From CAZBGQ01 sp964491515 (GTDB taxonomy: Bacteria; Patescibacteriota; Gracilibacteria; UBA1369; UBA12473), in contig CAZBGQ010000003.1 in NCBI GenBank assembly GCA_964491515.1, forward strand, positions 1 through 64,000: 64,000 nucleotides of DNA, given 5' to 3'. A model generated the notes under the pieces. The model was not told the DNA's origin. It was given only the letters and a program-made list of their open reading frames with translations, and searched no databases. How positions within the stretch are numbered: the first letter of the stretch is position 1; every line of letters begins with the position of its first letter. This document shows positions 23,878 through 32,055 of this stretch, piece by piece. A program made the position numbers and the translations under genes.

Positions 23878-25233
23878 CTATCGTGTCTTCGAACGCAACA
23901 TTTGAGACAGTGATGCGGTGAGTAACAGCGTTTGTAAGGCCAGTCCAATACCAAAGGCAACCGGGATGGCAAATAGCTGAATGGAATCGATTAGGTATGC
24001 ACTCGACCACATGGTCAATGCAATGGTGCTCACGTGAATAAACGAAGGCCGCCAGGTGTTTTTAAGCGCGAAATGGGCTCGGGCTAAGAGGTGCATGACA
24101 CTTTCGAGAGGAATCGCAATGGTATAAACCATAAGCAAAGCCGCGGTGGCCGCGACCGCGGCCTCATCAAACTTGCCGCCGCCGAGCAACAAATTGATGA
24201 GCGGATAGCTCAACAAAGCCAATGCGGCGGCGGCGGCCGTAGTGGTTCCGAGCACCATGAAAGCTTTTCGACGAACGGTGCGAGCAAATTGTTTGTATTT
24301 TTTATTAGCAGCAATGTGTGACAGTTCAGCAAATGCAGCAAGAGCAATCGCGATTCCGATGAGACTGACTGGCACGCTTTGGAAATTTCGAGCAAAGGCA
24401 TAAATCGTTACGCTGCCTTCTTCGAGCTGTGTGGCTAATCGGACAAACCACCACAATAAAATTTGCCACATCCCAATTTGAAGCATTTTAGGCACCATAA
24501 GTGCCGCTGTTTCTTTGAGTTCTTGGTTGAATTTAAAGACCAACTGTGGACGCCATCCATAACGAATAACAGAAGGAGTTCGAATGGCGAGGTGTAAAAA
24601 CGCGCCTAAAATCGTCCCTAAAACCAACCCCATCACGCCCATTGTGGGAGCAAACACGAACACACCAATAATAATTCCAGTATTGTACATAACCGGCGCC
24701 AACCCGTACCACAAGAATTCCTTAAGAGAGATGAGTACGTTTCCAAACGTATTACTAATGGTAAACAAAAAAGGCGAAATCAGCATTAAGCGGGTGATCT
24801 TAATATATTCAAGACGTGTCACCTCATCAAACCCTGGCACTAGAAACTCTGCAAAATAAGGCAAGAAAATGGCAAAAGCTATGCACGCAGCAGCAAGAAT
24901 CAATAGCCCATACGTGATGATTTGATTGGTGTATAAAATAGCTTTCTTCTTGTGATGCTCATCAAGATTGCTAAAAATCGGCACAAAAGCTGCTGATAAA
25001 GTTCCGGTTACAAGGAGTGCCAAGAAAAAATCTGGAATCACAAAAGCTGCATTGTAAACATCCAGTTCAGCCGAAGCCCCAAACGTGTAGGCAAATGTTT
25101 TATCACGAACCAACCCAAGAAAATAACTAAGCCCCGATGTCAGAGTGAGCGCAAATGCCGTATGGAGAAGAAGATTACGAAAACCGCCAGCTTCATGGCG
25201 TTTACGTTGGATTTTGTTAAGAAGGAATTTCAT
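23878..25233 (-). CDS. murJ: Lipid II flippase MurJ (MviN family)
   Basis: This encodes 451 residues with about 12-13 transmembrane segments. The family opening is clear: FALTLTSGLSYFLGLVRDKTF, then TFGASAELDVYNAAFVIPDF and GTLSAAFVPIFS. It moves lipid-linked peptidoglycan precursor across the membrane, fitting the other wall genes here. It is shorter than many MurJ proteins (about 500) but complete at both ends. Just upstream of the ATG lies TATTGT seven bases away, so a very short leader is possible. Confidence 0.92.
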   Translation of the reverse strand: MKFLLNKIQRKRHEAGGFRNLLLHTAFALTLTSGLSYFLGLVRDKTFAYTFGASAELDVYNAAFVIPDFFLALLVTGTLSAAFVPIFSNLDEHHKKKAILYTNQIITYGLLILAAACIAFAIFLPYFAEFLVPGFDEVTRLEYIKITRLMLISPFLFTISNTFGNVLISLKEFLWYGLAPVMYNTGIIIGVFVFAPTMGVMGLVLGTILGAFLHLAIRTPSVIRYGWRPQLVFKFNQELKETAALMVPKMLQIGMWQILLWWFVRLATQLEEGSVTIYAFARNFQSVPVSLIGIAIALAAFAELSHIAANKKYKQFARTVRRKAFMVLGTTTAAAAALALLSYPLINLLLGGGKFDEAAVAATAALLMVYTIAIPLESVMHLLARAHFALKNTWRPSFIHVSTIALTMWSSAYLIDSIQLFAIPVAFGIGLALQTLLLTASLSQMLRSKTR

Positions 25234-25271
25234 CGAAGTTACAATACACGCTTCCGCTCTACCTCAGTAGA

Positions 25272-25529
25272 TTAATATTCCGGAAGACGATCTTCTACCC
25301 CTACTTTGATGCCAAGTTCTCGAGATCTTTGTGCTTTTTCTTTAGCTCGAATGTCTTTTTCAGTTTCTTTGTCACTATCTTGGTCATCGTTATTATTGTC
25401 CTTCCCTGACTCATCCGGTAAGTCTTTGAGTCCTGTTTCCACCTCACATTCACATTCGCATTTTGCAACAAAACAGTCGTCGCACTCGAGGCATTGAACT
25501 TCGCATCTACATTCATCGAGACCGATCAT
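25272..25529 (-). CDS. Small cysteine-rich acidic protein, unknown
   Basis: This encodes 85 residues. The first 30 hold eight cysteines in close spacing (CRCEVQCLECDDCFVAKCEC), followed by an Asp/Asn/Lys-rich hydrophilic tail. The cysteine pattern could bind metal, but it is not a recognised zinc finger or ferredoxin motif. An overlapping frame (25301-25516) is also open but has ordinary shadow-like composition. I favour the Cys-rich frame because of the regular motif, with moderate confidence. Confidence 0.45.
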   Translation of the reverse strand: MIGLDECRCEVQCLECDDCFVAKCECECEVETGLKDLPDESGKDNNNDDQDSDKETEKDIRAKEKAQRSRELGIKVGVEDRLPEY

Positions 25530-25637
25530 ATAAGTAAGCAGTTAAGGCCTAAATTTAGCTTCCTCATTTTCTACAAAATCACCAGAATTGCAAGGGGAAA
25601 TTAAGGAAGAGGTAGTGAAATCGCCAATTAGTCCTAA

Positions 25638-26177
25638 TTAAGTTAATGTAGCTCGTAGTAAATCTTCTGCTTGAGGATCGTTATAGACAACCACCACTAT
25701 GGACTCCAAGGCCTTGGGACCGGTTGCACGAAATCTTGAGATAGCTTGCTTCATTTGATCGGCAACCTCTTGATAAGTTTTTTCGACTTTCCCCATCATT
25801 ACCCCCATACGCATAGTGGGCACTGAGACACTGGTATAACCAGCCTCATCTGCAGCAATTAGGCTACTTAAAAAAACATCGCTTAACGGTGATAGTAGGT
25901 CGTCAATAACAAAAACAACATCCCCAAATGCACCACGATGGTTTACTTTCGTCGTCGCGACAACAGTGTCTCCATGGTTTAGTGGTAATTTTTCTCCAGC
26001 CTGTTGATGAAACTGCATCCCTCCATTTCTTTGTATAACTCCATCCAAGGCGCCAAACCATAACCCTCCAGAATTAATTGGAGTCACAAGTGCATCAGCA
26101 GTTATACGCGCGATATCTCCAGATCTAACTAAAACTTGAGTTTCAACTGGTTCACGCTCATAATTACCTAAAGTCAT
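25638..26177 (-). CDS. Macro-domain protein (ADP-ribose binding or hydrolysis)
   Basis: This encodes 179 residues, a single macro domain. Visible landmarks in order: GDIARITADALVTPIN (compare GDIT..DAIVN.AN), GGLWFGALDGVIQRNGG (compare GGGVDGAIHRAGG), then SVPTMRMGVMMG (compare the phosphate-binding GxGVFG loop) and a C-terminal helix. Such domains remove ADP-ribose from proteins or nucleic acids or bind its metabolites. The glycine-rich loops are altered, so hydrolase activity is not assured. It has its own promoter (26207-26234). A neighbouring gene (27495-28037) may be an ADP-ribosyltransferase-like protein, which would make a functional link; that is speculative. Confidence 0.8.
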   Translation of the reverse strand: MTLGNYEREPVETQVLVRSGDIARITADALVTPINSGGLWFGALDGVIQRNGGMQFHQQAGEKLPLNHGDTVVATTKVNHRGAFGDVVFVIDDLLSPLSDVFLSSLIAADEAGYTSVSVPTMRMGVMMGKVEKTYQEVADQMKQAISRFRATGPKALESIVVVVYNDPQAEDLLRATLT

Positions 26178-26206
26178 AATAAGGATTCTTAACCCTGAAG
26201 TTTATG

Positions 26207-26234
26207 ACTATATCAGCAGCTCACTATTTGTCAA
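26207..26234 (-). promoter_or_regulatory. Putative promoter of the macro-domain gene
   Basis: Minus-strand TTGACA (26229-26234) preceded by GGG, 16 bases, TATAGT (26207-26212). The leader to the ATG at 26177 is about 23 bases, with no Shine-Dalgarno. Confidence 0.6.
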
Positions 26235-26245
26235 CCCTCACAGAC

Positions 26246-27229
26246 TCAAGAATAGCGAACTCCTTCTATTTCCCCTCCTAAAATTTCTTCAATTTCTCTT
26301 AACAGTCTCTTTGATTCCTCTACTAAAGAAGCAGCACGCTCATATCGAGCTAACAACCCCGAACGCCTTACTTCAGCCTCCTCTAACCGTACTTGATCCC
26401 TTGGGAGATGCCTTAAGAGTGAATTTAAAGAGCCCTTTTTATCACGTAGAGGGAAAGAGTCTAGTCCCCAAGACCCATGCCCTTCCCTAAGTTCCTCTAG
26501 GGCCCCCTTAAACAATTCATGAATTCTTTGCGCTCGACTAAGCAAATTTCTTGACATTTCTTCGACCGTGTTATCGTGGTGATCTTGAATCTGAGTGCGG
26601 GTTAGACGCTGCTCTGCGAAGCGTTCAATGTTCTCTGTCCAAACAGGCTGAAGTGTACCCAGTATCTCGAATAAATGAGGAAAAACTACCGCAAACTCAC
26701 GACCTTCCTGTTTAGTTTCTTCGGTCAGTTGATCCAACGGGACTTCGTAGCCCTCGGGCGGGATGAATTGCTGCATCCTTGCCATTATTATGCCATGTGC
26801 ACGCGGGATTTCACGTAATAGATCTTCTAACCCTTGAGCATACAATCGACGAAGCTTCAAAGACCGACTCTCTAGGGGGTCTAAAAACGAATCAATATAT
26901 ATGTCACAATTGGCGAGCCGACTCTCTCTCTCAAGTCGCGTCAGCAAATCGACGAAAGGGAATTCTCCAATTTCTTCCGCTGACAATCTTTGACGTGATG
27001 AATCCAGGTGCAAATTCATCATATGAACATTGCGTAATTCATCACCACTTAGTTGATAAACTTTCTCCCCCTCGGGGCGTTTTGGGTCAATTCTGTAAAA
27101 CTCATCGCCATGGCGCACTAATGCGATGCCAGACTTGGCGAAAAATGAACCGTGGGATTGGATTACCATCTCCACTCCTTCATCAGGCCCCAAAACCTCA
27201 CCGAAATCACCTAACCTAGCGATCGACAT
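26246..27229 (-). CDS. 327-residue helical protein, unknown
   Basis: No family is recognised. The first 70 residues look like a small beta-rich unit (VIQSHGSFFAKSGIALVRHG; EFYRIDPKRPEGEKVYQL). The rest is largely helical, and the last 50 residues form a likely coiled coil (RRSGLLARYERAASLVEESK). There is no signal peptide or membrane segment. It lies upstream of the macro-domain gene, but each has its own promoter. It ends in SRRV-free sequence GEIEGVRYS and appears intact. Confidence 0.75.
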   Translation of the reverse strand: MSIARLGDFGEVLGPDEGVEMVIQSHGSFFAKSGIALVRHGDEFYRIDPKRPEGEKVYQLSGDELRNVHMMNLHLDSSRQRLSAEEIGEFPFVDLLTRLERESRLANCDIYIDSFLDPLESRSLKLRRLYAQGLEDLLREIPRAHGIIMARMQQFIPPEGYEVPLDQLTEETKQEGREFAVVFPHLFEILGTLQPVWTENIERFAEQRLTRTQIQDHHDNTVEEMSRNLLSRAQRIHELFKGALEELREGHGSWGLDSFPLRDKKGSLNSLLRHLPRDQVRLEEAEVRRSGLLARYERAASLVEESKRLLREIEEILGGEIEGVRYS

Positions 27230-27250
27230 ATTTTTCTATTAAGGCCCACC

Positions 27251-27278
27251 ACCATACAAGTTATTAAGAAAATGTCAA
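27251..27278 (-). promoter_or_regulatory. Putative promoter of the 327-aa gene
   Basis: Minus-strand TTGACA (27273-27278), 16 bases, TATGGT (27251-27256). The predicted leader to the ATG at 27229 is about 15 bases and lacks a Shine-Dalgarno. Confidence 0.58.
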
Positions 27279-27312
27279 TAGGCGCCCCGTCTTTGGCGGA
27301 GCCTCTTTCGAC

Positions 27313-27357
27313 TGGCGGGATGACCGGACTCGAACCGGCGACCTCCTGCGTGACAGG
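27313..27357 (-). pseudogene. 3' half of a tRNA-Asp, truncated copy or attachment-site-like repeat
   Basis: This matches the 3' half of the intact tRNA-Asp at 28246-28322 from the anticodon loop (CTGTCAC) to the CCA end, in the same orientation, with one base deleted in the acceptor stem and one substitution near the variable loop. Identity stops abruptly beyond the anticodon loop, and no 5' half or D arm is present upstream, so it cannot be a working tRNA. A hairpin, GCTCCG/CGGGGC, lies just past the 3' end (about 27281-27300). A duplicated tRNA 3' end is the usual footprint of tyrosine-recombinase integration; no integrase is present. Confidence 0.75.
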
Positions 27358-27494
27358 TGGTTGCTAGTTTTGACTAGGTCTCCTTTTGGCTTTAACTAGC
27401 CACTTCTTGCAAACCCTTGCCTAGGATCGAAGATAAACTCAACGACCTACTGCTTGTGTTTGGATCATAAACTAAAAACCCTATTTTCTCAAAT

Positions 27495-28037
27495 TTATGC
27501 TGCTGCCAAAACAGATTTTAGTTCTGGGAATTGTCTCATCCAGCGCATCAGTTGATCGTGCTCATCCCCTTCCCATTCATCCAACCTCCAAGCCAGCATT
27601 GGCTGTTCGGAATGAATTTGGACTCTTCCCCAGCTTACGGGAGAAGGCAAAAGAATCTCTGGCAGTTTTACCTTGGAGGGATCTTCCAAGAATTCACCCC
27701 ACTTTAACGCTTTTTCTGCGTACTCTCTTTTTGCTGCCTCTACTTCACGATTAGGAGCATGATTTTGAGAAAGCACTGGTCCTAGGTTGGCCCAATCAAC
27801 CACTTCTATTTGATCCTCTAATCCATCTATATCGATCCTTAATAGAAAATCTCCTATTGCACCCCTTAAATCTTCCCAAACTCCTGGAAACTCTTCATTA
27901 TCTGCCCAAGATGCGGGGACTGGCTCTGGAAGTGCAAAAATCCTTGGCCTTCCTGCAATCATTTGAGAACCTTTTAATCTTTGGTCGGCCTCGACATAGC
28001 CCCATATACTCCTCTTTGCGTAATGGAATACTTCCAT
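27495..28037 (-). CDS. 180-residue protein, possibly ADP-ribosyltransferase-like
   Basis: Family not recognised with confidence. The protein opens MEVFHYAKRSIWGYV and continues through GRPRIFALPEPVPASWADN and GDFLLRIDIDGLEDQ. An early His-Tyr, a strand with Pro-x-Pro and Trp, then a Leu-Leu-Arg-Ile-Asp strand recalls ADP-ribosyltransferase-fold toxins, but I cannot place the catalytic Glu with certainty (candidates lie in DEWEGDEHDQ). It lies alone between tRNA-Asp and the duplicated tRNA 3' half, so it may be cargo of a small integrated element. A macro-domain gene lies 1.3 kb away. Confidence 0.7.
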   Translation of the reverse strand: MEVFHYAKRSIWGYVEADQRLKGSQMIAGRPRIFALPEPVPASWADNEEFPGVWEDLRGAIGDFLLRIDIDGLEDQIEVVDWANLGPVLSQNHAPNREVEAAKREYAEKALKWGEFLEDPSKVKLPEILLPSPVSWGRVQIHSEQPMLAWRLDEWEGDEHDQLMRWMRQFPELKSVLAAA

Positions 28038-28058
28038 AGTATTTAGTTAAGGTGAGTT

Positions 28059-28086
28059 ATTGTAACAAGTTTCCAAAAAAAGTCAA
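28059..28086 (-). promoter_or_regulatory. Putative promoter of the 180-aa gene
   Basis: Minus-strand TTGACT (28081-28086) preceded by GGGC, 16 bases, TACAAT (28059-28064). The leader to the ATG at 28037 is about 15 bases. Confidence 0.6.
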
Positions 28087-28212
28087 GCCCTCAATAGATG
28101 TCTGGATCATCATCGAAAAATCACTGACTCTATATTCTCCGGTCGCTAAACGCGAAATAGTCTGTATCTTGAACCGTAACTTACTGCAAAGCACGCCCTA
28201 CCGGGCGAATAG

Positions 28213-28242
28213 GACAAAAGATCGCCTTTGGCGATTTTTGTC
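28213..28242 (-). terminator. Terminator of tRNA-Asp
   Basis: ATCGCC (28221-28226) pairs with GGCGAT (28230-28235), and the flanking GACAAAA pairs with TTTTGTC with one bulged G. On the minus strand it ends in a T-rich stretch, three bases after the tRNA CCA end. Confidence 0.7.
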
Positions 28243-28245
28243 TGA

Positions 28246-28322
28246 TGGCGGGGATGACCGGACTCGAACCGGCGACCTTCTGCGTGACAGGCAGACGCTC
28301 TAACCAACTGAGCTACACCCCC
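28246..28322 (-). tRNA. tRNA-Asp (anticodon GTC)
   Basis: On the minus strand the molecule starts GGGGGTGTAGCTCAG and ends with encoded CCA. Arms fit: acceptor GGGGGTG/CATCCCC with one G-U, D stem GCTC/GAGC, anticodon stem TCTGC/GCAGA around CTGTCAC, and T stem GCCGG/CCGGT with loop TTCGAGT. The discriminator base is G, as expected for tRNA-Asp. Its 3' half is duplicated at 27313-27357. Confidence 0.97.
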
Positions 28323-28340
28323 GTATTAGATTGCGAGCGG

Positions 28341-28369
28341 ATGATAGCGCGCAGATGATAATTTGGCAA
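28341..28369 (-). promoter_or_regulatory. Putative promoter of tRNA-Asp
   Basis: Minus-strand TTGCCA (28364-28369), 17 bases, TATCAT (28341-28346), about 18 bases upstream of the mature tRNA 5' end. Confidence 0.55.
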
Positions 28370-28382
28370 CAAAATTTTATCA

Positions 28383-30488
28383 CTATTTTACTTCTATCCC
28401 TTCGACATGCAGGCTTTTTACTCCCTCTTCATCCTCGATCTGGAATACAGCAAATACTAAAATCGTTTGGGGTGAACCGTCGCCCTTTCTTAATATCTCT
28501 ACTTCAAAATCTATAGACTTAACCCTGACATCTGAGTCGGGATGATCTGTTCGGCATGCTTCATCTATTGTAAAATCCAGTGCCATTAAAAAGCTATTGT
28601 AAAGACTCTCTGGATCGTCCTTCTCTCCTAAATCTTGAAATGGACGAGTTAATTTTCCTACCTCAATAAAGGCATTTATTAATCCTTCACTTTTCCCTTG
28701 TAATATAATGCGTCCCCATTCTCTTAACTCGGGAGGCAATCCTCTTAATTCAGGATATGGGGAAGAAGGATAAGGGCTTGGCACATGCGGAAATGGGGCA
28801 ATATAGCGTGATTGATAGGTTTCTCCGTCTCTTTTTTCAAATTCAATTTTAACACTCAATGTTTTGTATCCTCTCTGAAAACCTTTGATATCTTTAATTC
28901 GTGGACCTTTACTCCGAAAGTCAGGGCCTAATAGTTCATAAAACGCTTGATTGAGATTTTCGGATAACTGTTGATAAAAAGAAGAACTCCCGTTCTGAGC
29001 ATCGGGGGAAATCCCTTCTGTGGTCGCACCATAAATCGCCTGGTGAAATGCTCGCTGTGCGAAATAATCGATGGTCACTTTTTCATAATCAGGCAATGGT
29101 CCACCATCAAGGGTAGGTCTTTCTTTATACCTACGTGGAGTACTAATATAAAGCGCCTTCTGAGTTCCTCCTGATCGCAAAATAGAGACCTTCACATCCG
29201 AGTCATAAGTACGTCGATCCGATGAAACGCTTTGGGAAACATCCACATCGATTACGCTTAACCCCCTTGAGGTAAGTACTGGATGATTAGTTAATTGCCT
29301 CTTCAATATTGCAATGATGTGCGCTGGCTTACCTGTTGATTCATAATTGGCAACTAGCTCTTGATCCTTCATTACTTTTAGGAAAGTCTTATCAATCACT
29401 TGATTGATAAGTTCTTGAATCTGCTCAGGGGTTTCGCCGGGTTCAGGGGCATTTGAACTGTCTCCATAAGGTTCCTCCTTCGATTTCCCTGAAGATCCAC
29501 CCGTAAAATAGGAAACTCCCCAAAGCGCTAGCCCTGCTGCTGCGACTACCCCGCCTACCCGGCGACCCCACGTTACGATTCGTTGCCTTTTGTAGCTTTG
29601 GATCCGTTGAAGTTCAGCTCGAGCTACTTCATCTAAATGAGTTTGGAAATCAGTTTCTTCTTGTGCGGCTTCTTCGGCTTCCCTCCAAGCTGTTTGAGCG
29701 ATTTCTACGGGATCATGCACAAAATGCATAGAGCGAGCCATTTGATGACTATAGATGACTGAAGGAATTTCCAATCCAATCCATCTTTTTGAAAAAATAA
29801 CTTCTAGTCTTTCTCGATCGCGACCTTTTTCCGGATCCTCAATGTCGCATCGTAATTTACTGGCTCGGATGGTTTCCTCAAGGGCATTTATGAGTGTTTT
29901 AAAAAGACGTGCTACTTCTATTGCATGCGAAGAGCCCTTAAATTCATTTCGTAAGGAATCACCCACCGCATTTAACTCTTGAAGCGTGGGAAGGACCCCT
30001 TCATCAATAGTTGGAATATTAAAGGGTCGATCTTCCTCTGAGCAAATAGCTTCTAATCTTTGCCTTGAATCATTGTAAGTCTCCTGATTTTGGTAAATTC
30101 TAGCAATAACTAAATCCTTGGCTTGATGGGATCGCATAAGATTATCAACCCATCTCAGTAGCTCTTCCAATCGATCGAGATGATTGTAAATACCCGGGAT
30201 AGAGATAATGAAGTGGGTTTCCCCGGGGGGTAAACTTTTATTGGAAGTATCGACAGGCTGGATTTGAATAGTCCAATCCCATTCTGTGGTTTCATTTCCA
30301 GGGAGTGTGGCTAAATAATCCTGAACGGTTTTACGTTGTTGATCTAGGCTTTCTAGTTGCGGTCCTAATTCTGAAAATTGCTCTAAGAAGGCGGCTCGAT
30401 TCCCTTCGTCATCAAGGCTACCGAATTGGGTATTTCCCGCAGAAAAATATTCTGCGTAGACAGGTTCCTGAAGGGTATCAATCGACAT
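28383..30488 (-). CDS. 701-residue single-pass membrane protein, unknown
   Basis: No family recognised. Residues 1-300 are helical and charged with no signal peptide. One transmembrane segment lies near 308-328 (VGGVVAAAGLALWGVSYFTGG) after a very basic stretch (KRQRIVTWGRR), so the N-terminal half should be cytoplasmic. A Gly/Ser/Pro linker follows. The C-terminal 350 residues are mixed alpha/beta with two similar-looking parts, each with a helix, a GIS/GLINAF turn and a strand ending in a Val-Lys-rich edge (DSDVKVSILRSGG; DSDVRVKSIDFEVEIL). This suggests an internal duplication. It could join cytoplasmic and surface events. It has its own promoter. Confidence 0.8.
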   Translation of the reverse strand: MSIDTLQEPVYAEYFSAGNTQFGSLDDEGNRAAFLEQFSELGPQLESLDQQRKTVQDYLATLPGNETTEWDWTIQIQPVDTSNKSLPPGETHFIISIPGIYNHLDRLEELLRWVDNLMRSHQAKDLVIARIYQNQETYNDSRQRLEAICSEEDRPFNIPTIDEGVLPTLQELNAVGDSLRNEFKGSSHAIEVARLFKTLINALEETIRASKLRCDIEDPEKGRDRERLEVIFSKRWIGLEIPSVIYSHQMARSMHFVHDPVEIAQTAWREAEEAAQEETDFQTHLDEVARAELQRIQSYKRQRIVTWGRRVGGVVAAAGLALWGVSYFTGGSSGKSKEEPYGDSSNAPEPGETPEQIQELINQVIDKTFLKVMKDQELVANYESTGKPAHIIAILKRQLTNHPVLTSRGLSVIDVDVSQSVSSDRRTYDSDVKVSILRSGGTQKALYISTPRRYKERPTLDGGPLPDYEKVTIDYFAQRAFHQAIYGATTEGISPDAQNGSSSFYQQLSENLNQAFYELLGPDFRSKGPRIKDIKGFQRGYKTLSVKIEFEKRDGETYQSRYIAPFPHVPSPYPSSPYPELRGLPPELREWGRIILQGKSEGLINAFIEVGKLTRPFQDLGEKDDPESLYNSFLMALDFTIDEACRTDHPDSDVRVKSIDFEVEILRKGDGSPQTILVFAVFQIEDEEGVKSLHVEGIEVK

Positions 30489-30513
30489 AAATAATCATTA
30501 GCACCGAGGCTGT

Positions 30514-30541
30514 ATTTTAATACTTACTAGCGAGATGTCAA
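30514..30541 (-). promoter_or_regulatory. Putative promoter of the 701-aa gene
   Basis: Minus-strand TTGACA (30536-30541) preceded by GGGC, 16 bases, TAAAAT (30514-30519). The leader to the ATG at 30488 is about 19 bases. Confidence 0.6.
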
Positions 30542-30586
30542 GCCCTCGTGGCTGTCGTCTTTTGAGGCTTCCGCTATGGTGTCTTC

Positions 30587-31690
30587 ATGAAAATTGGCAT
30601 TGATGCACGTATGTATTCGGCTTCTTTCACCGGCATTGGGCGGTACGTTTATGAACTGACCGGTCGTCTTTTTGAGCTGGACCATGACAATGAGTACGTC
30701 CTATTCATGAACGATCCTCAGTATGAAACGTTCACCCCTCCGAATGATCGCGTCCGCAAAGTTCGAGTGAATGCTAAGCACTATTCTTGGGCTGAACAGG
30801 TTCGATTTTTAAAACTATTGAATCGTGAAAAATTAGACTTGGTCCACTTCACTCATTTCAATGCGCCTATTTTATATAGGGGAGCAAGTGTTGTGACTAT
30901 TCATGATCTCACACTATCTTTTTATCCAGGTAAAAAGATGACTTCATGGCTCCATCGATCCGCCTATCACGGGGTGCTTGAATCTGTTGTAAAGAGGTCA
31001 CGTCGTGTTGTTGCAGTTTCAAACAACACAAAAAAAGACTTAGTGAAATTATTAGGAACACCGGCAGATAAGATTGAGGTAATACTTGAAGGAGTCGCTA
31101 AAGAGTTTCGTGTTTTGGAAAATCCACCAAAGCCTGAGGTGGAGTTCTTTTTGTATACCGGCGTATGGAGAAGTCACAAAAATGTGGTCAATTTATTGAA
31201 GGCGTTTAGTCAATTATGCCATGACGATTCTTTTAAAGGACAACTTCTAATTACAGGAAAAGAAGACCCGTTTTATCCTGAGGTTAAGGAAACCATTAAA
31301 GAGCTCGGACTGGGGGAGCGTGTGGTTTTAACGGGACTTGTTTCTGAAGAAAAATTAATTGAACTGTATAACACCGCTCGTGTTTATGTGATGCCATCTT
31401 TGTATGAAGGGTTTGGACTGCCCCCACTTGAAGCCATGGCATGCGGCACTCCAGTGGCTAGCTCCAATACGTCATCTTTGCCAGAAGTGTGTGGAGAGGG
31501 GAATGCCTTATTTTTTGATCCCAAAAATATTGAGGACATGGCACAAGCTATGAAGAAACTTTGGGATGATGAAAGACTGCAAGCTGACTTAGTAAAACGT
31601 GGACTTGAACGTGTGCTCGACTTTTCATGGGATCGCATGGCCAAAACAACGCTTGAGCTCTATACTAAAGCCTCTTATGAAAAAAACTGA
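30587..31690 (+). CDS. Glycosyltransferase family 4 (GT-B fold)
   Basis: This encodes 367 residues. It starts MKIGIDARMYSASFTGIGRY, the typical N-terminal glycine-loop of GT4 enzymes, and has the donor-binding signature YVMPSLYEGFGLPPLEAMAC with the E-x7-E pattern followed by GTPVASSNTSSLPEV. It transfers a sugar from a nucleotide or lipid donor; the acceptor is unknown, but exported polysaccharide fits the flippase and ligase genes elsewhere. TATGGT lies six bases before the ATG, suggesting a leaderless message. The 3' end overlaps the DciA-like gene by 14 bases. Confidence 0.92.
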   Translation: MKIGIDARMYSASFTGIGRYVYELTGRLFELDHDNEYVLFMNDPQYETFTPPNDRVRKVRVNAKHYSWAEQVRFLKLLNREKLDLVHFTHFNAPILYRGASVVTIHDLTLSFYPGKKMTSWLHRSAYHGVLESVVKRSRRVVAVSNNTKKDLVKLLGTPADKIEVILEGVAKEFRVLENPPKPEVEFFLYTGVWRSHKNVVNLLKAFSQLCHDDSFKGQLLITGKEDPFYPEVKETIKELGLGERVVLTGLVSEEKLIELYNTARVYVMPSLYEGFGLPPLEAMACGTPVASSNTSSLPEVCGEGNALFFDPKNIEDMAQAMKKLWDDERLQADLVKRGLERVLDFSWDRMAKTTLELYTKASYEKN

Positions 31691-31997
31691 ATTCACACCA
31701 TTGGCTGATTTACTCACTCGCACGGTTAATCATTACAACTTACGCCGCCAAGTAGATGGATCGTTGATGTGTCATCATTTCCGAAAACTAGCGATACAAT
31801 TATGGGATGAGTCCATAGATGAATGTGTTCGTCCTGTCTCCTATAAAGATGGGGTCTTAAAAATAGCAGTAGTGGATTCTGGGTGGGCACAACAAATGCA
31901 ATTCAAGAAAGCGACCCTAATGGAAGGATTAGCAACCGCCTGCCCGGAAAGCACGATAAAATCGCTTCGCATAACGGTTGAGGCGTTTTCTGCTTGA
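31677..31997 (+). CDS. DciA-like protein (DUF721 family)
   Basis: This encodes 106 residues from ATG at 31677 (MKKTEFTPLADLLTRTVNHY). An in-frame ATG at 31599 lies deep inside the glycosyltransferase gene and is rejected. The pattern fits DUF721: an N-terminal helix, a Trp in IQLWDESI, a strand with GVLKIAVVDSGWAQQMQFKK, then a C-terminal helix and strand ending SLRITVEAF. DciA proteins load or activate the replicative helicase in bacteria that lack DnaC or DnaI. The last bases overlap the -35 box of the rpsP promoter. Confidence 0.75.
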   Translation: MKKTEFTPLADLLTRTVNHYNLRRQVDGSLMCHHFRKLAIQLWDESIDECVRPVSYKDGVLKIAVVDSGWAQQMQFKKATLMEGLATACPESTIKSLRITVEAFSA

Positions 31998-32021
31998 CTT
32001 TATTTACCCCAACGCTAAACT
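31994..32021 (+). promoter_or_regulatory. Putative promoter of rpsP
   Basis: TTGACT (31994-31999), 16 bases, TAAACT (32016-32021). The leader to the TTG start at 32056 is about 28 bases. Confidence 0.55.
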
Positions 32022-32055
32022 GAGCCCCGCAAATCTATATTATTAATCTGTTCTC

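Noticed and set aside
28052..28303. 83-aa open frame across the tRNA-Asp
   Set aside because: It runs antisense through the tRNA and its terminator and has no coding features.
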